Source of the DNA: Jejuia pallidilutea
GTDB lineage: Bacteria; Bacteroidota; Bacteroidia; Flavobacteriales; Flavobacteriaceae
Assembly: GCF_002973595.1 (NCBI RefSeq)
Contig: NZ_PVEO01000011.1
Coordinates: forward strand, 1-64,000
DNA: 64,000 nt
Direction: 5' to 3'
Positions within the stretch are counted from its first letter, which is position 1. Each line of letters opens with the position of its first letter. The notes below the pieces were generated by a model that was not told the origin of the DNA, did not search any database, and worked only from the letters and a program-made list of their open reading frames with translations. Of this stretch, positions 7,895 to 18,200 are shown piece after piece. The translations under genes were made by a program, and so were the position numbers.

Positions 7895-10753
7895 TTAATG
7901 CGCCTCTAGCCAATTATCACCAGTATCAAGATCTACATCAAGTGGTACTTCTAGTGTAAAAGCACTTTCCATTTCAGTTTTTACAAGTGTTTTAACATTT
8001 TCCAATTCTGGTTTGTACACATCAAACACCAATTCATCATGTACCTGTAGTAGCATTTTAGTTTTAAAATTGCCTTCTTGAAGTTTGTTGTAAATATTAA
8101 TCATGGCTATTTTAATAATATCAGCGGCACTACCTTGTATTGGAGCATTTACCGCATTACGTTCTGCAGCACCACGAACTACAGCGTTTCTAGAATTAAT
8201 ATCCTTTAAATAACGACGACGCCCTAAAACGGTTTGTACATAACCGTTATCTCTAGCAAAATCTACTTGCTCATGTATAAAGCTTCTTAGTTTTGGGTAA
8301 GTCGTATAATAGGTGTCTATTAATTCTTTTGATTCTGCTCTCGATAAATTAGTTTGATTACTTAATCCAAAAGCCGAAACCCCATAAATAATCCCGAAGT
8401 TTACTGTTTTTGCATTACTGCGTTGTTCGCGAGTTACTTCATCTATTGGCACATTAAATACTTTTGAAGCGGTTGAAGCATGAATGTCCTCCCCATTTTT
8501 AAATGCTTCAATCATAGTTTCTTCTTTACTTAACGCAGCTATAATGCGTAGTTCTATTTGTGAATAATCGGCAGCTAATAGGGTGTACTCTTCGCTTCGC
8601 GGAATAAAGGCTTTACGCACTTGCCGTCCGCGTTCTGTTCTAATAGGAATGTTTTGCAAGTTTGGGTTGTTGCTGCTTAAACGTCCTGTGGCGGCAACGG
8701 TTTGCATATAATCGGTATGTACTCGCCCTGTGATATCTTCAACTTGATTTGGTAAGGCATCTACATATGTGCTTTTTAACTTAGATAAGCCTCTAAACTC
8801 TAATATGTTTTTAATAATATCGTGGTCTTTTGCCAAATAGCTGAGTACATCCTCTGCTGTTGAATATTGTCCAGATTTTGTCTTTTTAGGCTTGTCTACT
8901 AATTTTAATTTTTCAAATAAAATAATGCCTAGTTGTTTTGGTGAGGCTATGTTAAATTCTTCGCCAGCTTCAGCGTAAATTTTACTTTCTAAAGCTTTTA
9001 TATCCTTATCTAATTGCTCAGATAATCCGTTTAAAAAGTCTTTATCTAGATTAATACCTTCCAATTCCATAGCCGCCAGAACACGTAGTAACGGAATTTC
9101 TATCTCATCAAATAACTTTTGTGTGTTGGCTTCACCTAATTCATTTTTAAAATGCTCTTTTAATTGTAGCGTTACATCAGCATCTTCAACGGCGTATTCT
9201 GTTAGTTTTTCTAAAGGAACATCGCGCATTGAGAGTTGATTTTTTCCTTTTTTGCCAATTAATTCAGTTATGGAAATAGGGGTGTAATTCAAATAAGTTT
9301 CAGCTAAAACATCCATGTTATGTCGCATATCTGGATTTATGAGGTAATGCGCTAACATAGTGTCAAACAATTTACCTTTTACTTCTACATTATATTTTGC
9401 TAAAACCTTAATATCGTATTTTAAATTCTGCCCTACTTTTTCTATGCTTTCGCTTTCAAAAAACGGGCGTAATTGTTCAATTAGTTCTTGCGCCTCTGTT
9501 TTATTTTCGGGAAATGGTAAATAAAACCCTTTGCCAACTTCCCATGAAAATGCAATACCAACCAATTCGGCAGTTAGCGGATTTAACCCTGTAGTTTCCG
9601 TATCAAAACACACCGAAGTTTGTTGCATTAGGTTTTTTATAAATAATTTGGTGGCCATTCCAGAGGCGACACTTTGGTAAAAATGTGAGGTGGTTTCGGC
9701 CGTTTGTCTTGAGGAAGCAGAACTTTTTTCAGTATTTGCTCCATTTGAAGGATCTGCGCTAAATAACGAAAATTGTCCTTCGCCAGCCGATTTTATTTCT
9801 TTTGGTGTAGATTTAGTTTCGGTTTTTGGGTTTTCTGGGGCGTTTTTAGAATCGGGGTTTTCATTAGGTTCAGCAGCAAACGTCTTTAAAAAATTATCGG
9901 TAAGTCTTCTAAACTCTAATTCTTGAAATATCTCTTTTACTTTTTCAACGTCAGGATGATCCAGCTCAAAATCCTTTGCGTTAAAATCTACTGGAACATC
10001 TAGCATAATGGTAGCTAACTTTTTAGAGAGCAATCCTAACTCGCCATTGGCTTCCACTTTTTCCTTCATTTTACCTTTTAACTTGTCGGTATTGGCTAAT
10101 AGCCCTTCCATACTGCCAAATTCCTTAATAAATTTTTTGGCGGTTTTTTCGCCAACACCTGGCAGTCCGGGGATATTATCACTGGAATCGCCCATCATAC
10201 CTAAAAAGTCAATAACTTGCATTGGGTCTTCAACCTCAAATTTTTTCTTAACCTCGGGAATGCCCCAAGTTTCATAACCACCACCAAAAACGGGGCGGTA
10301 CATAAAAATGTTTTCAGTAACTAACTGTGCAAAATCCTTGTCGGGCGTTACCATATAGGTTTTGTAGCCTTCCTTTTCTGCTTGTCGAGACAGGGTTCCA
10401 ATAACATCATCGGCCTCATAACCTTCCTTCACCATTATGGGAATGTGCATTGCCTCTAAAATGTTACAAATATGGGGGATTGCAGTACGTATGCCTTCTG
10501 GAGTTTCGTCTCTATTGGCTTTGTAGGCTTCAAATAATTCTACACGATCTGCACTACCACCTTTATCGAAACACACCGCTAAATGGTCTGGACGCTCGCG
10601 TTTTATTACATCTAAAAGTGAGTTCATAAACCCCATAATGGCTGAGGTATCTTCTCCTTTTGAATTTATTCTGGGATTTTTTATAAAAGCGTAATAGCCA
10701 CGAAAAATTAAAGCGTAAGCATCTACTAAGAAAAGGCGTTTTTGGTCTGACAT
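7895..10753 (-). CDS. polA: DNA polymerase I
   Basis: 952 residues, the usual length for a three-domain Pol I. The 5'-3' exonuclease/flap domain covers about residues 1-290 (DAYALIFRGYYAF, GDSSDNIPGLPGVGEKTA). The 3'-5' proofreading domain follows from about 370 and keeps its Exo I acids in FDTETTGLNP (about 384), so proofreading is probably active. The polymerase domain has motif A DYSQIELR (about 731), motif B RSNAKTVNFGIIYG and motif C QVHDELVFD (about 905). A low-complexity linker of about 70 residues (310-365) joins the first two domains. It replaces RNA primers and fills repair gaps. A TAGCTTTG -7-like box lies about 25 bp upstream of the start. Confidence 0.97.
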   Translation of the reverse strand: MSDQKRLFLVDAYALIFRGYYAFIKNPRINSKGEDTSAIMGFMNSLLDVIKRERPDHLAVCFDKGGSADRVELFEAYKANRDETPEGIRTAIPHICNILEAMHIPIMVKEGYEADDVIGTLSRQAEKEGYKTYMVTPDKDFAQLVTENIFMYRPVFGGGYETWGIPEVKKKFEVEDPMQVIDFLGMMGDSSDNIPGLPGVGEKTAKKFIKEFGSMEGLLANTDKLKGKMKEKVEANGELGLLSKKLATIMLDVPVDFNAKDFELDHPDVEKVKEIFQELEFRRLTDNFLKTFAAEPNENPDSKNAPENPKTETKSTPKEIKSAGEGQFSLFSADPSNGANTEKSSASSRQTAETTSHFYQSVASGMATKLFIKNLMQQTSVCFDTETTGLNPLTAELVGIAFSWEVGKGFYLPFPENKTEAQELIEQLRPFFESESIEKVGQNLKYDIKVLAKYNVEVKGKLFDTMLAHYLINPDMRHNMDVLAETYLNYTPISITELIGKKGKNQLSMRDVPLEKLTEYAVEDADVTLQLKEHFKNELGEANTQKLFDEIEIPLLRVLAAMELEGINLDKDFLNGLSEQLDKDIKALESKIYAEAGEEFNIASPKQLGIILFEKLKLVDKPKKTKSGQYSTAEDVLSYLAKDHDIIKNILEFRGLSKLKSTYVDALPNQVEDITGRVHTDYMQTVAATGRLSSNNPNLQNIPIRTERGRQVRKAFIPRSEEYTLLAADYSQIELRIIAALSKEETMIEAFKNGEDIHASTASKVFNVPIDEVTREQRSNAKTVNFGIIYGVSAFGLSNQTNLSRAESKELIDTYYTTYPKLRSFIHEQVDFARDNGYVQTVLGRRRYLKDINSRNAVVRGAAERNAVNAPIQGSAADIIKIAMINIYNKLQEGNFKTKMLLQVHDELVFDVYKPELENVKTLVKTEMESAFTLEVPLDVDLDTGDNWLEAH

Positions 10754-10775
10754 GTTAATTGATTTGATAGAAAAC

Positions 10776-10783
10776 CAAAGCTA
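10776..10783 (-). promoter_or_regulatory. Possible polA -7 box
   Basis: On the minus strand this reads TAGCTTTG, a full match to TAnnTTTG, about 23 bp before the polA start codon at 10753. No -33 TTG was found at the expected spacing. Confidence 0.4.
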
Positions 10784-10792
10784 CAAAAAGTT

Positions 10793-10808
10793 AAGCTTAA
10801 TTAAGCTT
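10793..10808 (-). terminator. Palindrome after the MFS gene, possible terminator
   Basis: AAGCTTAATTAAGCTT is a perfect 16-bp palindrome just past the stop of the sugar transporter gene. On the minus strand it is followed by AACTTTTTG. The stem is AT-rich and has little loop, so it is at best a weak terminator. It could instead be part of the polA regulatory region. Confidence 0.3.
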
Positions 10809-10820
10809 GCGTAATACATT

Positions 10821-12491
10821 TTAGTAGGTTACATTTTGCTTGTCTAGCACCGTTTTAGTTCTAAAGGCATAAAATAACAAATACCCAAAGCATGCTACAG
10901 CTATCCAGTAGGATGATTGAATGTTAAAAACATCGGCTATTTTGCCTTGTACAGGAGGTATAATAGCACCACCAAGAATCATCATAATTAAAAATGCAGA
11001 GCCTTGGGAGGTATATTTCCCCAATCCAGCAATACTTAATGTAAATATACAAGGCCACATAATTGAGCAGAATAATCCTCCTGATAAAAATGCAAACAAT
11101 GCTATATTTCCGGAAGAGAACAGACCTATTAACATGCCCAACACACCAAATAAACTAAATATTTTTAAGGTAGCAACAGGATTGTCTTTGGCTAGGAAAA
11201 ACCCAAAAATTTGGATTGCAATACAAATGGAGAAAAATATAATTTCGTTTGCAGTGAAACTATACTTTATGGAATTTACTAAAATTATTATACCAAAAGC
11301 TATGTAGGGAACAGTAATAAGTAATGCTTTTTTTAGGCCTTTACTAGGATTAAAAACAGTAATGGCACCAACCCAACGGCCAATCATTAATCCGCCCCAG
11401 TAGAGTGAAATATATGAGCCCAATTCAGAATCGTTTAAAACAGGCAATCCTAAGGCATTTAAGCCAGAATCCCCTATACCTTTTTTTAAGAGTTCGCCCA
11501 GGTTGCTTCCAATAGTAACTTCTACACCTACATAGGTAAATATGGCTAACATGCCCAAAACCAATTGGGGGTATTTCATAGCTCCCCAACCGTTAGGCTT
11601 TTTAGAGGCGCTAGTATAGGCTACAAATACAGCTACAACCACAGCAAAAAGAGCAATAAAAAGTATAATTAGCCTTGTTTGTTCTAAATCTTCCCCAGCG
11701 GCTTTGTTTCCAGAATACGTACTAAAAATATAGCCAAAACAGCCTACTATAACTAAGGTTAGTATAATTAGTAAGTTTCTAGCTTTATTGGCAGGCTCAA
11801 AAGCGGTATCTGATTTTAGTGCCGGTAATTTTTTTGAAAAATGAAACAGAGCTGCAGCAAGCAAAAATAAAGCACCAACACCTAGGTAAAGACTTTGTAC
11901 GGTAACTAATGTAATTTCATTATTGGAAATCATTTTAGCTAACTCATCAGTACTCCAAGAGGCAGCACCAAATATTACAAGGCTAACTACAACAGGACCA
12001 ATAGTGGTGCCAAAAGAATTAACACCACCTGCCAAATTAAGGCGATGTGAGCCTGTTTTTGGATCACCTAATGCAATTGCAAACGGGTTTGCGCCAGTTT
12101 GCTGCAATGAAAACCCTAAGCCAACAATAAATAGTGCTATTAAAACAAAATAGAAAACACCTGTTTGCCCTTGTTCTGCACCTACTGTAGCTGGGTACAT
12201 TAAAAATGCACCAATAGCTGATAGTAGTAAGCCGTAAATAATACCGTTTTTATAGCCCCAGTTATTATAAATGTCCTTTTTTAAGGAACCTGATAGAACA
12301 AACAGCAATAATGCGCCAATGTAATATGCCCCGTAAAATGCAAAATCTACTAGTTGAGATTGAAATTGATCTATACTAAAATAAGTTTTACAGAACGGTA
12401 TAAACACACCGTTTGAAGCGGCTATGAATCCCCAGAAAAAAAATACTGTAACTAGGGTTGCTAATGCAGATTTGTTGTTTTGGTTGGTCAT
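10821..12491 (-). CDS. Sugar MFS transporter (FucP/GluP-like)
   Basis: 556 residues with at least 12 hydrophobic segments, so an inner-membrane protein. The start ([22 protein letters not shown]) and the segment [39 protein letters not shown] match the fucose/glucose:H+ symporter family. It is longer than typical FucP (about 430 residues). The extra length appears to sit around residues 235-300 as additional hydrophobic segments ([37 protein letters not shown]), a form I associate with Bacteroidota. The substrate is probably a hexose or deoxyhexose but cannot be fixed from sequence. No sugar-catabolic genes lie next to it, and it is transcribed alone. Confidence 0.87.
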   Translation of the reverse strand: MTNQNNKSALATLVTVFFFWGFIAASNGVFIPFCKTYFSIDQFQSQLVDFAFYGAYYIGALLLFVLSGSLKKDIYNNWGYKNGIIYGLLLSAIGAFLMYPATVGAEQGQTGVFYFVLIALFIVGLGFSLQQTGANPFAIALGDPKTGSHRLNLAGGVNSFGTTIGPVVVSLVIFGAASWSTDELAKMISNNEITLVTVQSLYLGVGALFLLAAALFHFSKKLPALKSDTAFEPANKARNLLIILTLVIVGCFGYIFSTYSGNKAAGEDLEQTRLIILFIALFAVVVAVFVAYTSASKKPNGWGAMKYPQLVLGMLAIFTYVGVEVTIGSNLGELLKKGIGDSGLNALGLPVLNDSELGSYISLYWGGLMIGRWVGAITVFNPSKGLKKALLITVPYIAFGIIILVNSIKYSFTANEIIFFSICIAIQIFGFFLAKDNPVATLKIFSLFGVLGMLIGLFSSGNIALFAFLSGGLFCSIMWPCIFTLSIAGLGKYTSQGSAFLIMMILGGAIIPPVQGKIADVFNIQSSYWIAVACFGYLLFYAFRTKTVLDKQNVTY

Positions 12492-12755
12492 CTTAGTAGT
12501 GAAGTTATTTTTTTAATAAAAGTTGAAGCATCTAAGATACTAAAATGCGAGCTATTTTTTTTGAGAATAAAAATGTAATATCTTTAAGTTTTAATGGAGA
12601 ATTAAGGTTTTTGTAGGTTTAAATTTAATAAGCTATAAACCTGTTGTGCATATTGAATTAAAATGATTGCAATACATAAGTTCGAGTGATTTTTGATCCC
12701 GAAAGCTTTAGGGAGTAAAATTGTATAGAGAACTAATTTTTAAGTGAAAATACTA

Positions 12756-12771
12756 CCTGCCTGCCGACAGG
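12756..12771. repeat. Short GC-rich palindromic element CCTGCC...GACAGG
   Basis: CCTGCCTGCCGACAGG stands out in an AT-rich gap. CCTGnC and GnCAGG arms can pair. A relative lies at 18785-18803, before the tRNA gene. Such short palindromes appear to be dispersed in Flavobacteriaceae genomes. Confidence 0.4.
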
Positions 12772-12895
12772 TTCTTGATGCTCATTTTAATCGTGAAACT
12801 TAATAGAATAGATAGAATTCTGTAAAAATGTACAATGGGTAGTTTTAAGTGTATCTATTAACACAATTATAAGAATTTAAGGCACTTATTATCGT

Positions 12896-12903
12896 TATCT
12901 TTG
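12896..12903 (+). promoter_or_regulatory. -7 box TATCTTTG before the phosphoesterase
   Basis: A full TAnnTTTG match, 19 bp before the ATG at 12923. No -33 TTG is evident. Confidence 0.45.
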
Positions 12904-12922
12904 AGGACAAAAAAAGAAAATT

Positions 12923-14152
12923 ATGCTACGTTGGATATTGTTTATCCTTATTTACTTTTTCATTAGTTTTTATGGGTTACAAGCTATAAAATCGGTAACC
13001 AAAAATATATGGTTACATTATTTGTTTATTGCTGTTGCTATAGTTGTTGCTAGTAATTTTATCATTCAATTTACGGTGTACTCAGAAGGTCGCGTGTTAA
13101 ATCCTGCTAAGAGTTATGCTTTTGGGTTTTTGTTGGCTTTTATCTCTTTAGGGTTTATTATAATTCCTATGCTTTTGGGAGAAGATATCATTCGTTTTAT
13201 TTATGGGCTTTATGACAAGATGGTAAATAAAAACGAAGGCTTTTACATGCCATCTAGACGAAAATTTATTAGTCAAATAGCTCTGGGGTTGGCTGCGGTT
13301 CCTTTTGCTTCACTACTGTATGGTATGTATCGTGGTAAATATAGGTTTAGAGTGTTAAATTACACATTGCATTTTGAAGATTTACCAGAAGCTTTTGATG
13401 GCTATAAGATTACCCAGATAAGCGACATACACTCGGGTAGCTTTGATAATAGAGAAAAAATAGAGTATGGCGTAGACCTAATTAACAAGCAACAATCTGA
13501 TGCGATTGTTTTTACGGGCGATATGGTTAATAACAAAAGTTCTGAAATGATACCTTGGAAGGATTTGTTTAGTACTCTAAATGCTAAAGATGGTGTGTTC
13601 TCGGTATTAGGAAACCATGATTATGGCGATTATGTACGTTGGCCATCAGATGAGGCTAAGGCGCAAAACCTTCAAGATTTAATAAGCCTTCAAAAAGAAA
13701 TGGGCTACGATGTGCTACTTAATGAAAGTAGATTTATAGAAAAAAACGGAGCGCGTATTGCATTAATTGGCGTTGAAAATTGGGGTGCCGGTGGTTTTAA
13801 AAAAGCGGGCGATCTTAAAAAAGCCTCAGAAAAAGTTGATGAAAACGATTTTAAAATACTCTTAAGCCACGATCCGTCACATTGGGAAAACGAGGTTATT
13901 AAAGATAAATACCATTATCACCTAACTTTAAGCGGCCATACACATGGCATGCAATTTGGCATAGAAATACCCGGTTGGATTAAATGGAGCCCGGTAAAAT
14001 GGAGGTATAAATACTGGGCAGGTATATATAAAGAATTAGGACAATACATAAATGTAAATAGGGGTTTTGGCTATTTAGGTTATCCTGGTCGTGTTGGTAT
14101 TTGGCCAGAAATAACAGTAATAGAGCTTAAAAAAGGTACACATAGTGCGTAA
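12923..14152 (+). CDS. Membrane-anchored metallophosphoesterase (calcineurin-like)
   Basis: 409 residues. The first 125 or so contain about three or four hydrophobic segments, which anchor the protein in the inner membrane. The rest is a calcineurin-type phosphoesterase domain with all metal-binding motifs in order: SDIHSG (about 166-171), TGDMVNN (about 196), GNHDYGDY (about 230), LLSHDPSHW (about 315) and LSGHTHGMQFG (about 335). Relatives of the YkuE/YaeI type act on phosphodiesters or phosphomonoesters, some on UDP-diacylglucosamine-like lipids. The substrate here is unknown. The ATG at 12923 follows an A-rich stretch typical of Bacteroidota starts. Confidence 0.88.
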   Translation: MLRWILFILIYFFISFYGLQAIKSVTKNIWLHYLFIAVAIVVASNFIIQFTVYSEGRVLNPAKSYAFGFLLAFISLGFIIIPMLLGEDIIRFIYGLYDKMVNKNEGFYMPSRRKFISQIALGLAAVPFASLLYGMYRGKYRFRVLNYTLHFEDLPEAFDGYKITQISDIHSGSFDNREKIEYGVDLINKQQSDAIVFTGDMVNNKSSEMIPWKDLFSTLNAKDGVFSVLGNHDYGDYVRWPSDEAKAQNLQDLISLQKEMGYDVLLNESRFIEKNGARIALIGVENWGAGGFKKAGDLKKASEKVDENDFKILLSHDPSHWENEVIKDKYHYHLTLSGHTHGMQFGIEIPGWIKWSPVKWRYKYWAGIYKELGQYINVNRGFGYLGYPGRVGIWPEITVIELKKGTHSA

Positions 14153-14256
14153 TTGCATGGAAATGTTATATTTACTCTGAAAATTTGTTATTTTTATAAA
14201 TAAGTTGCATTAAACCTGCCATAAATTTAGTTTTTAAGTGTTGTTAAAAATTTACG

Positions 14257-14264
14257 TAGGTTTG
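14257..14264 (+). promoter_or_regulatory. -7 box TAGGTTTG before the thioredoxin-like gene
   Basis: A full TAnnTTTG match 32 bp upstream of the start codon at 14297. It implies a short leader and independent transcription from the phosphoesterase gene. Confidence 0.4.
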
Positions 14265-14296
14265 TAAGAGGTGTTTTAACTAAAACATTAAAGAGT

Positions 14297-14593
14297 ATGT
14301 CAAAATTTGGGGAACTAATAGATGTTGAGGTTCCAGTTCTGTTTGATTTTTATGCAGAATGGAATGAGCAATCTACCGCAATGCATTCCGTATTACGAGA
14401 TGTAGCAGCAGCCCTTGGCGATAAAGCCAAAGTTATTAAAATTGATGTGGAGAAAAACCAAGAACTTGCCGATGCACTTCGTGTAAAGGGTTTGCCAACA
14501 TTAATTATTTATAAAGATGGTGAGATGAAATGGCGACAAAGTGGGGAGCAGGATGCTAGCACCATAATAAATATTGTACAAGAATATCTTTAA
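14297..14593 (+). CDS. Thioredoxin-fold protein lacking the CxxC active site
   Basis: 98 residues, nearly the exact length of a cytoplasmic thioredoxin. FDFYAEW (about 16-22) matches the FWAxW strand before the active site, and GLPTLIIY keeps the cis-proline (Pro67). Where WCGPC should stand the sequence reads W22-N-E-Q-S26, so both redox cysteines are replaced (Asn and Ser) and the protein contains no cysteine at all. It cannot perform disulfide exchange. A role as a binding or chaperone-like protein is possible but is inference. There is no signal peptide. Its stop codon overlaps that of the convergent deacetylase by 4 bp. Confidence 0.85.
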   Translation: MSKFGELIDVEVPVLFDFYAEWNEQSTAMHSVLRDVAAALGDKAKVIKIDVEKNQELADALRVKGLPTLIIYKDGEMKWRQSGEQDASTIINIVQEYL

Positions 14594-15243
14594 AATTCTA
14601 AAGCTTTAAAGCTGTATCCCTTTTTACTGAAGTGCTCTAAAACTTTGGGTAATGTATGCATCATGTGTTTTGATGCTTTTACACTGTCATGAAATACAAC
14701 AATACTTCCAGGTTTTGCTTTTGAAGTTACATTATTGAAACAACGCTCTTGTGTTATAGACTTATCCCAATCAAAAGACAATACGTCCCACATTATAATT
14801 TTATAGCCTAAAGCCATTAATGTTTTACCTTGTTTGAATGTTATTTTTCCGTAGGGCGGACGAAATAAGTTCTGAATTCTTAATTCTGAATTCAGAACAT
14901 TTAATTCAAATACTTTTTGAGCTTTCTCAACATTTTTTATATAGGCTTTATTTTTGGTTTTCCAACCCTTAATATGATGTTGTGTGTGGTTACCAACCCT
15001 ATGGTTTTCATTTAAAATACCTTGAAAAACATCGGGGTATTTTTCCACATTTGCACCAATACAGAAAAAGGTAGCCTTAGCATTGTATTGATTTAAAATG
15101 TTTAAAATCCAGTTTGTTATTTGTGGTGTTGGGCCATCATCAAAAGTTAAATAGATTACTTTTTCAGTAGTATCAATATTCCAAACATAATTGGGGAATA
15201 TTGATTTTATAACTTTTGGTGTTTTTACTGGTATTAATGGCAT
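14590..15243 (-). CDS. Polysaccharide deacetylase family protein (NodB fold)
   Basis: 217 residues, essentially a bare NodB homology domain. Motif 1 is TFDDGP (Asp35, Asp36), motif 2 is GNHTQHH (His86 and His90 with the Asp bind the metal), motif 3 is RPPYG (128-132), and the late motif FHDS carries His195. All catalytic positions are present, so it is probably an active carbohydrate N- or O-deacetylase; the substrate is unknown. No signal peptide is seen. Residues around 116-124 (NVLNSELRIQN) are encoded by an inverted repeat and look like an insertion ahead of RPPYG. It starts 11 bp after the DUF2723 gene and is probably co-transcribed with it. Confidence 0.9.
   Translation of the reverse strand: MPLIPVKTPKVIKSIFPNYVWNIDTTEKVIYLTFDDGPTPQITNWILNILNQYNAKATFFCIGANVEKYPDVFQGILNENHRVGNHTQHHIKGWKTKNKAYIKNVEKAQKVFELNVLNSELRIQNLFRPPYGKITFKQGKTLMALGYKIIMWDVLSFDWDKSITQERCFNNVTSKAKPGSIVVFHDSVKASKHMMHTLPKVLEHFSKKGYSFKALEF
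14869..14898. repeat. Inverted repeat inside the deacetylase gene
   Basis: GTTCTGAATTC (14869-14879) and GAATTCAGAAC (14888-14898) form a perfect 11-bp inverted repeat around TTAATTCT. It encodes the NSELRIQN stretch on the minus strand. The same kind of EcoRI-like repeat is familiar as a dispersed intergenic element, so this looks like an in-frame repeat insertion. Confidence 0.5.
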
Positions 15244-15254
15244 TTTGCCAGTAT

Positions 15255-18200
15255 TTAATCGTTTGCTTCTATAGTGTTACTATCTGCTGGAATATCTATA
15301 TCTGTTCTGTTTTCGGTTTCGGTATCGTCTTCTCCATAAAAGTATTTAAACAGCCTTAAATAATTATTAAAAATGTCTCCTTCTTTTTCTGCAAGCTCTG
15401 TGTCGTAACGTACCAATACATCAATAAGTCCTTTATAACGTTGAATATCAACATAAATATCTTCAAATAAACGCTCTTGGTTTTCGCGTGTTAATCCGCT
15501 GTAATATGTTAGGTTTTCCTGGTATTTTTTACTCACTTTAAAATATAAATCGCGTGCTTTTTCTTTGGCTTCAACTTCGTAATAAGCGCCTATGTAGGGC
15601 TCTAGTAGGGTGTAATATCCAAAATATTCAACAGGCATATTGGTCATAGCGATGTCGGCAATTTCCTCGGCTTTTTCTAGCTTATCTTCATTAATTAATT
15701 CTTCAACTAAGCGCGCTAAATTGCCTCTGTAGGTTATGGAGTTTTTACGTGTTTCAGGATCGTGATAGATATGTGGGCTACCACTGTTGCCCCAATTCCA
15801 TGTTTTTACTTTTTCATACATTAAATCTGTATCAATACGCCCCATATCAAAAGGGTTAGCTCTATCTACTTCGGTTTTTATAGGTACTAACTTATAGCAC
15901 ATGCCATCGAGTTGCAGGTAGTCTTTCATCCAAATATAATCGTCGTCCCCAAAACTTCCACCAGTAAAATAAATAGGACGTTTCCATTGGTTATTGGCAA
16001 CAACATCTAGCATTAACAAACGGTTTTTGTAAATAGCACCTCCTTTAATTTCTATATCAATATGCGGTACAATTTTATCAGCGTCTTCAGGTTTTACAAT
16101 GCCACTTTGTATTGCATTTTCTTTGTTTACAGGTATACGAATGTTTCGCGTAAATAAAAAGTTGGCATTGAGGTCTTGGTTTCTAATACCAGAGATATCG
16201 TACCCTTGCTGTTGCATTAAATATTTGTACTTAGTTTTAGGCTTATCGCTCTGTATAAAATCTAAGGCAGAATTTATGCTAATGGTGTCTTTGGTAAGTG
16301 CCTCTATTCTTACGTAATCGTTGGTGCCGTATTGGTAATCTTCGTGGTTTAGTTGCGAGGGTATGGGGTCGCTCTCGTAAGCTTTCCGTTTCATTTGGTC
16401 TATATACCAATCGGTTTGGAACAGGCTGGTATTAACAATACGAACATCGGTTCTGTAGCCTTCTATTTCCTGGGCATACCAAAGCGCAAATGTATCGTTA
16501 TCTCCAATGGTGAAAAGTATGGCGTTTTCGGCGCAGGAATCTAAATATTTTCTAGCCATAGCTTGTGCGGTATATTTTCCTGAGCGGTCGTGGTCGTCCC
16601 AGTTGTTGGCTACCAAAATTCCTGGAACTAGTATTAAGCAAACTATAGTTATTATTGGCGCTGCAAGTGTTTTAGGTAGTTTGTTTTTTAATGTATGGTA
16701 AATTGCATAAACACCAATACCAATCCATAAAGCAAATACATAAAACGAACCTACTACAGAATAATCGCGTTCGCGAGGTTCAAAAGGGCGTACGTTGGTG
16801 TATACCTGAATGGCTAGTCCTGTAAATAGGAAGAAGACCAACATTACCCAAAAGCGTTTCCTATCAGTATTTAAGATAAAAAACATGCCTATAAGCCCCA
16901 AGATAAGTGGGAGAAAGTAATAGGTGTTTCTAGCCTTGTTGTTTTTTACATCGCTAGGTAAATTGTCTTGTGAGTATCCTAAATGCCATTCATCTATAGG
17001 TTTTATACCACTAATCCAATTTCCATGATTGTCGTAATTTCCTTGAATATCGTCTTGTCTTCCAGTAAAGTTCCACATAAAGTAGCGCCAATACATATAT
17101 CCCAGTTGATATTCTAATAAATACCTAATATTGCTGGCTAGGTCTGGTTTTTCAATATCAAGGTAACTTTGGTATTGTTTTAAAAAACTATTGTAATCTT
17201 CATAATCTACATTACCTTGAGACACTTCCCTCCTAAAGTCTGATACTAGCTTGCGTAATTTGTTTTCCATTTGATATTCTGGCTTTAAATTAAAATTTAA
17301 AAAGCCAGTGAACATCATATAGTTTTCGGCGTGTTCGCTACTCCACATACGTGGTAAGATGGAAGCGTGTTTAGCGTTGTAATTTTGTTTTGCGTTTTTG
17401 TAATCGTTAACAATTACATATTCACCTTTTTCTTCGTCTTTTTCGTATTTGGGTTTATCGTCTATGTAAGGTTCATTTTCGTCTAAATAAGCATACATAT
17501 CGGTAAACTGTGGGCCAAAAAACAAATGTGTTTCAGGATATTGCTCTAAATTATAATACGCTAAAAGTTCTCTAGCACTAGAAGGGTTGTTTTCGTTAAC
17601 AACAACATTAGCATTAGCACGAATAGGTAGCATTAACCAAGTTGAAAATCCTATTATTATGAATGTTAAACAAAGCACACCAGTATTTAAATGTACGTAG
17701 TTTTTTTGTCTGGTATAACGCAAGGCGTATAATATAACTGCAACTAGGAGTAGGCCTGCTATAATAGAGCCTGAGTTAAAAGGTAAACCTATACTGTTTA
17801 CAAAGAAAATTTCAAAAGCACTAAAAATCTTTAGTATGTTAGGTGCTAACAGCTTAAACACAAATAATAAAACAGCTACTGAAATTACATTGGCTATAAT
17901 GAAATTTTGAACTGTAACCGTTTTATAGTTTTTAAAATAGTATATAAGCCCTATTACAGGAATAGTTAGCAAGCCCATAAAATGTACACCAAACGATAAG
18001 CCTATTAAAAACGCTATAAGAATTATCCAACGATTACCACGGGGTTTGTGCATATCTTGTTCCCAACGTAGCGCTAACCAAAATAAAACGGACATGATTA
18101 AGGTGGCCATGGCATACACTTCGGTTTCTACAGCATTAAACCAAAACGAATCTGTAAAGGCAAAAGCTAAACTACCAACTAAACCGCTTCCTAAAATAGC

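Larger units (their letters stand above)
12492..12922. other. 431-bp divergent intergenic region
   Basis: This lies between the minus-strand sugar transporter and the plus-strand phosphoesterase and must hold both promoters. No ORF worth calling is present. It contains a short GC-rich palindrome at 12756-12771 and the -7 box at 12896-12903. The rest is AT-rich, with no further structure I can support. Confidence 0.6.
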
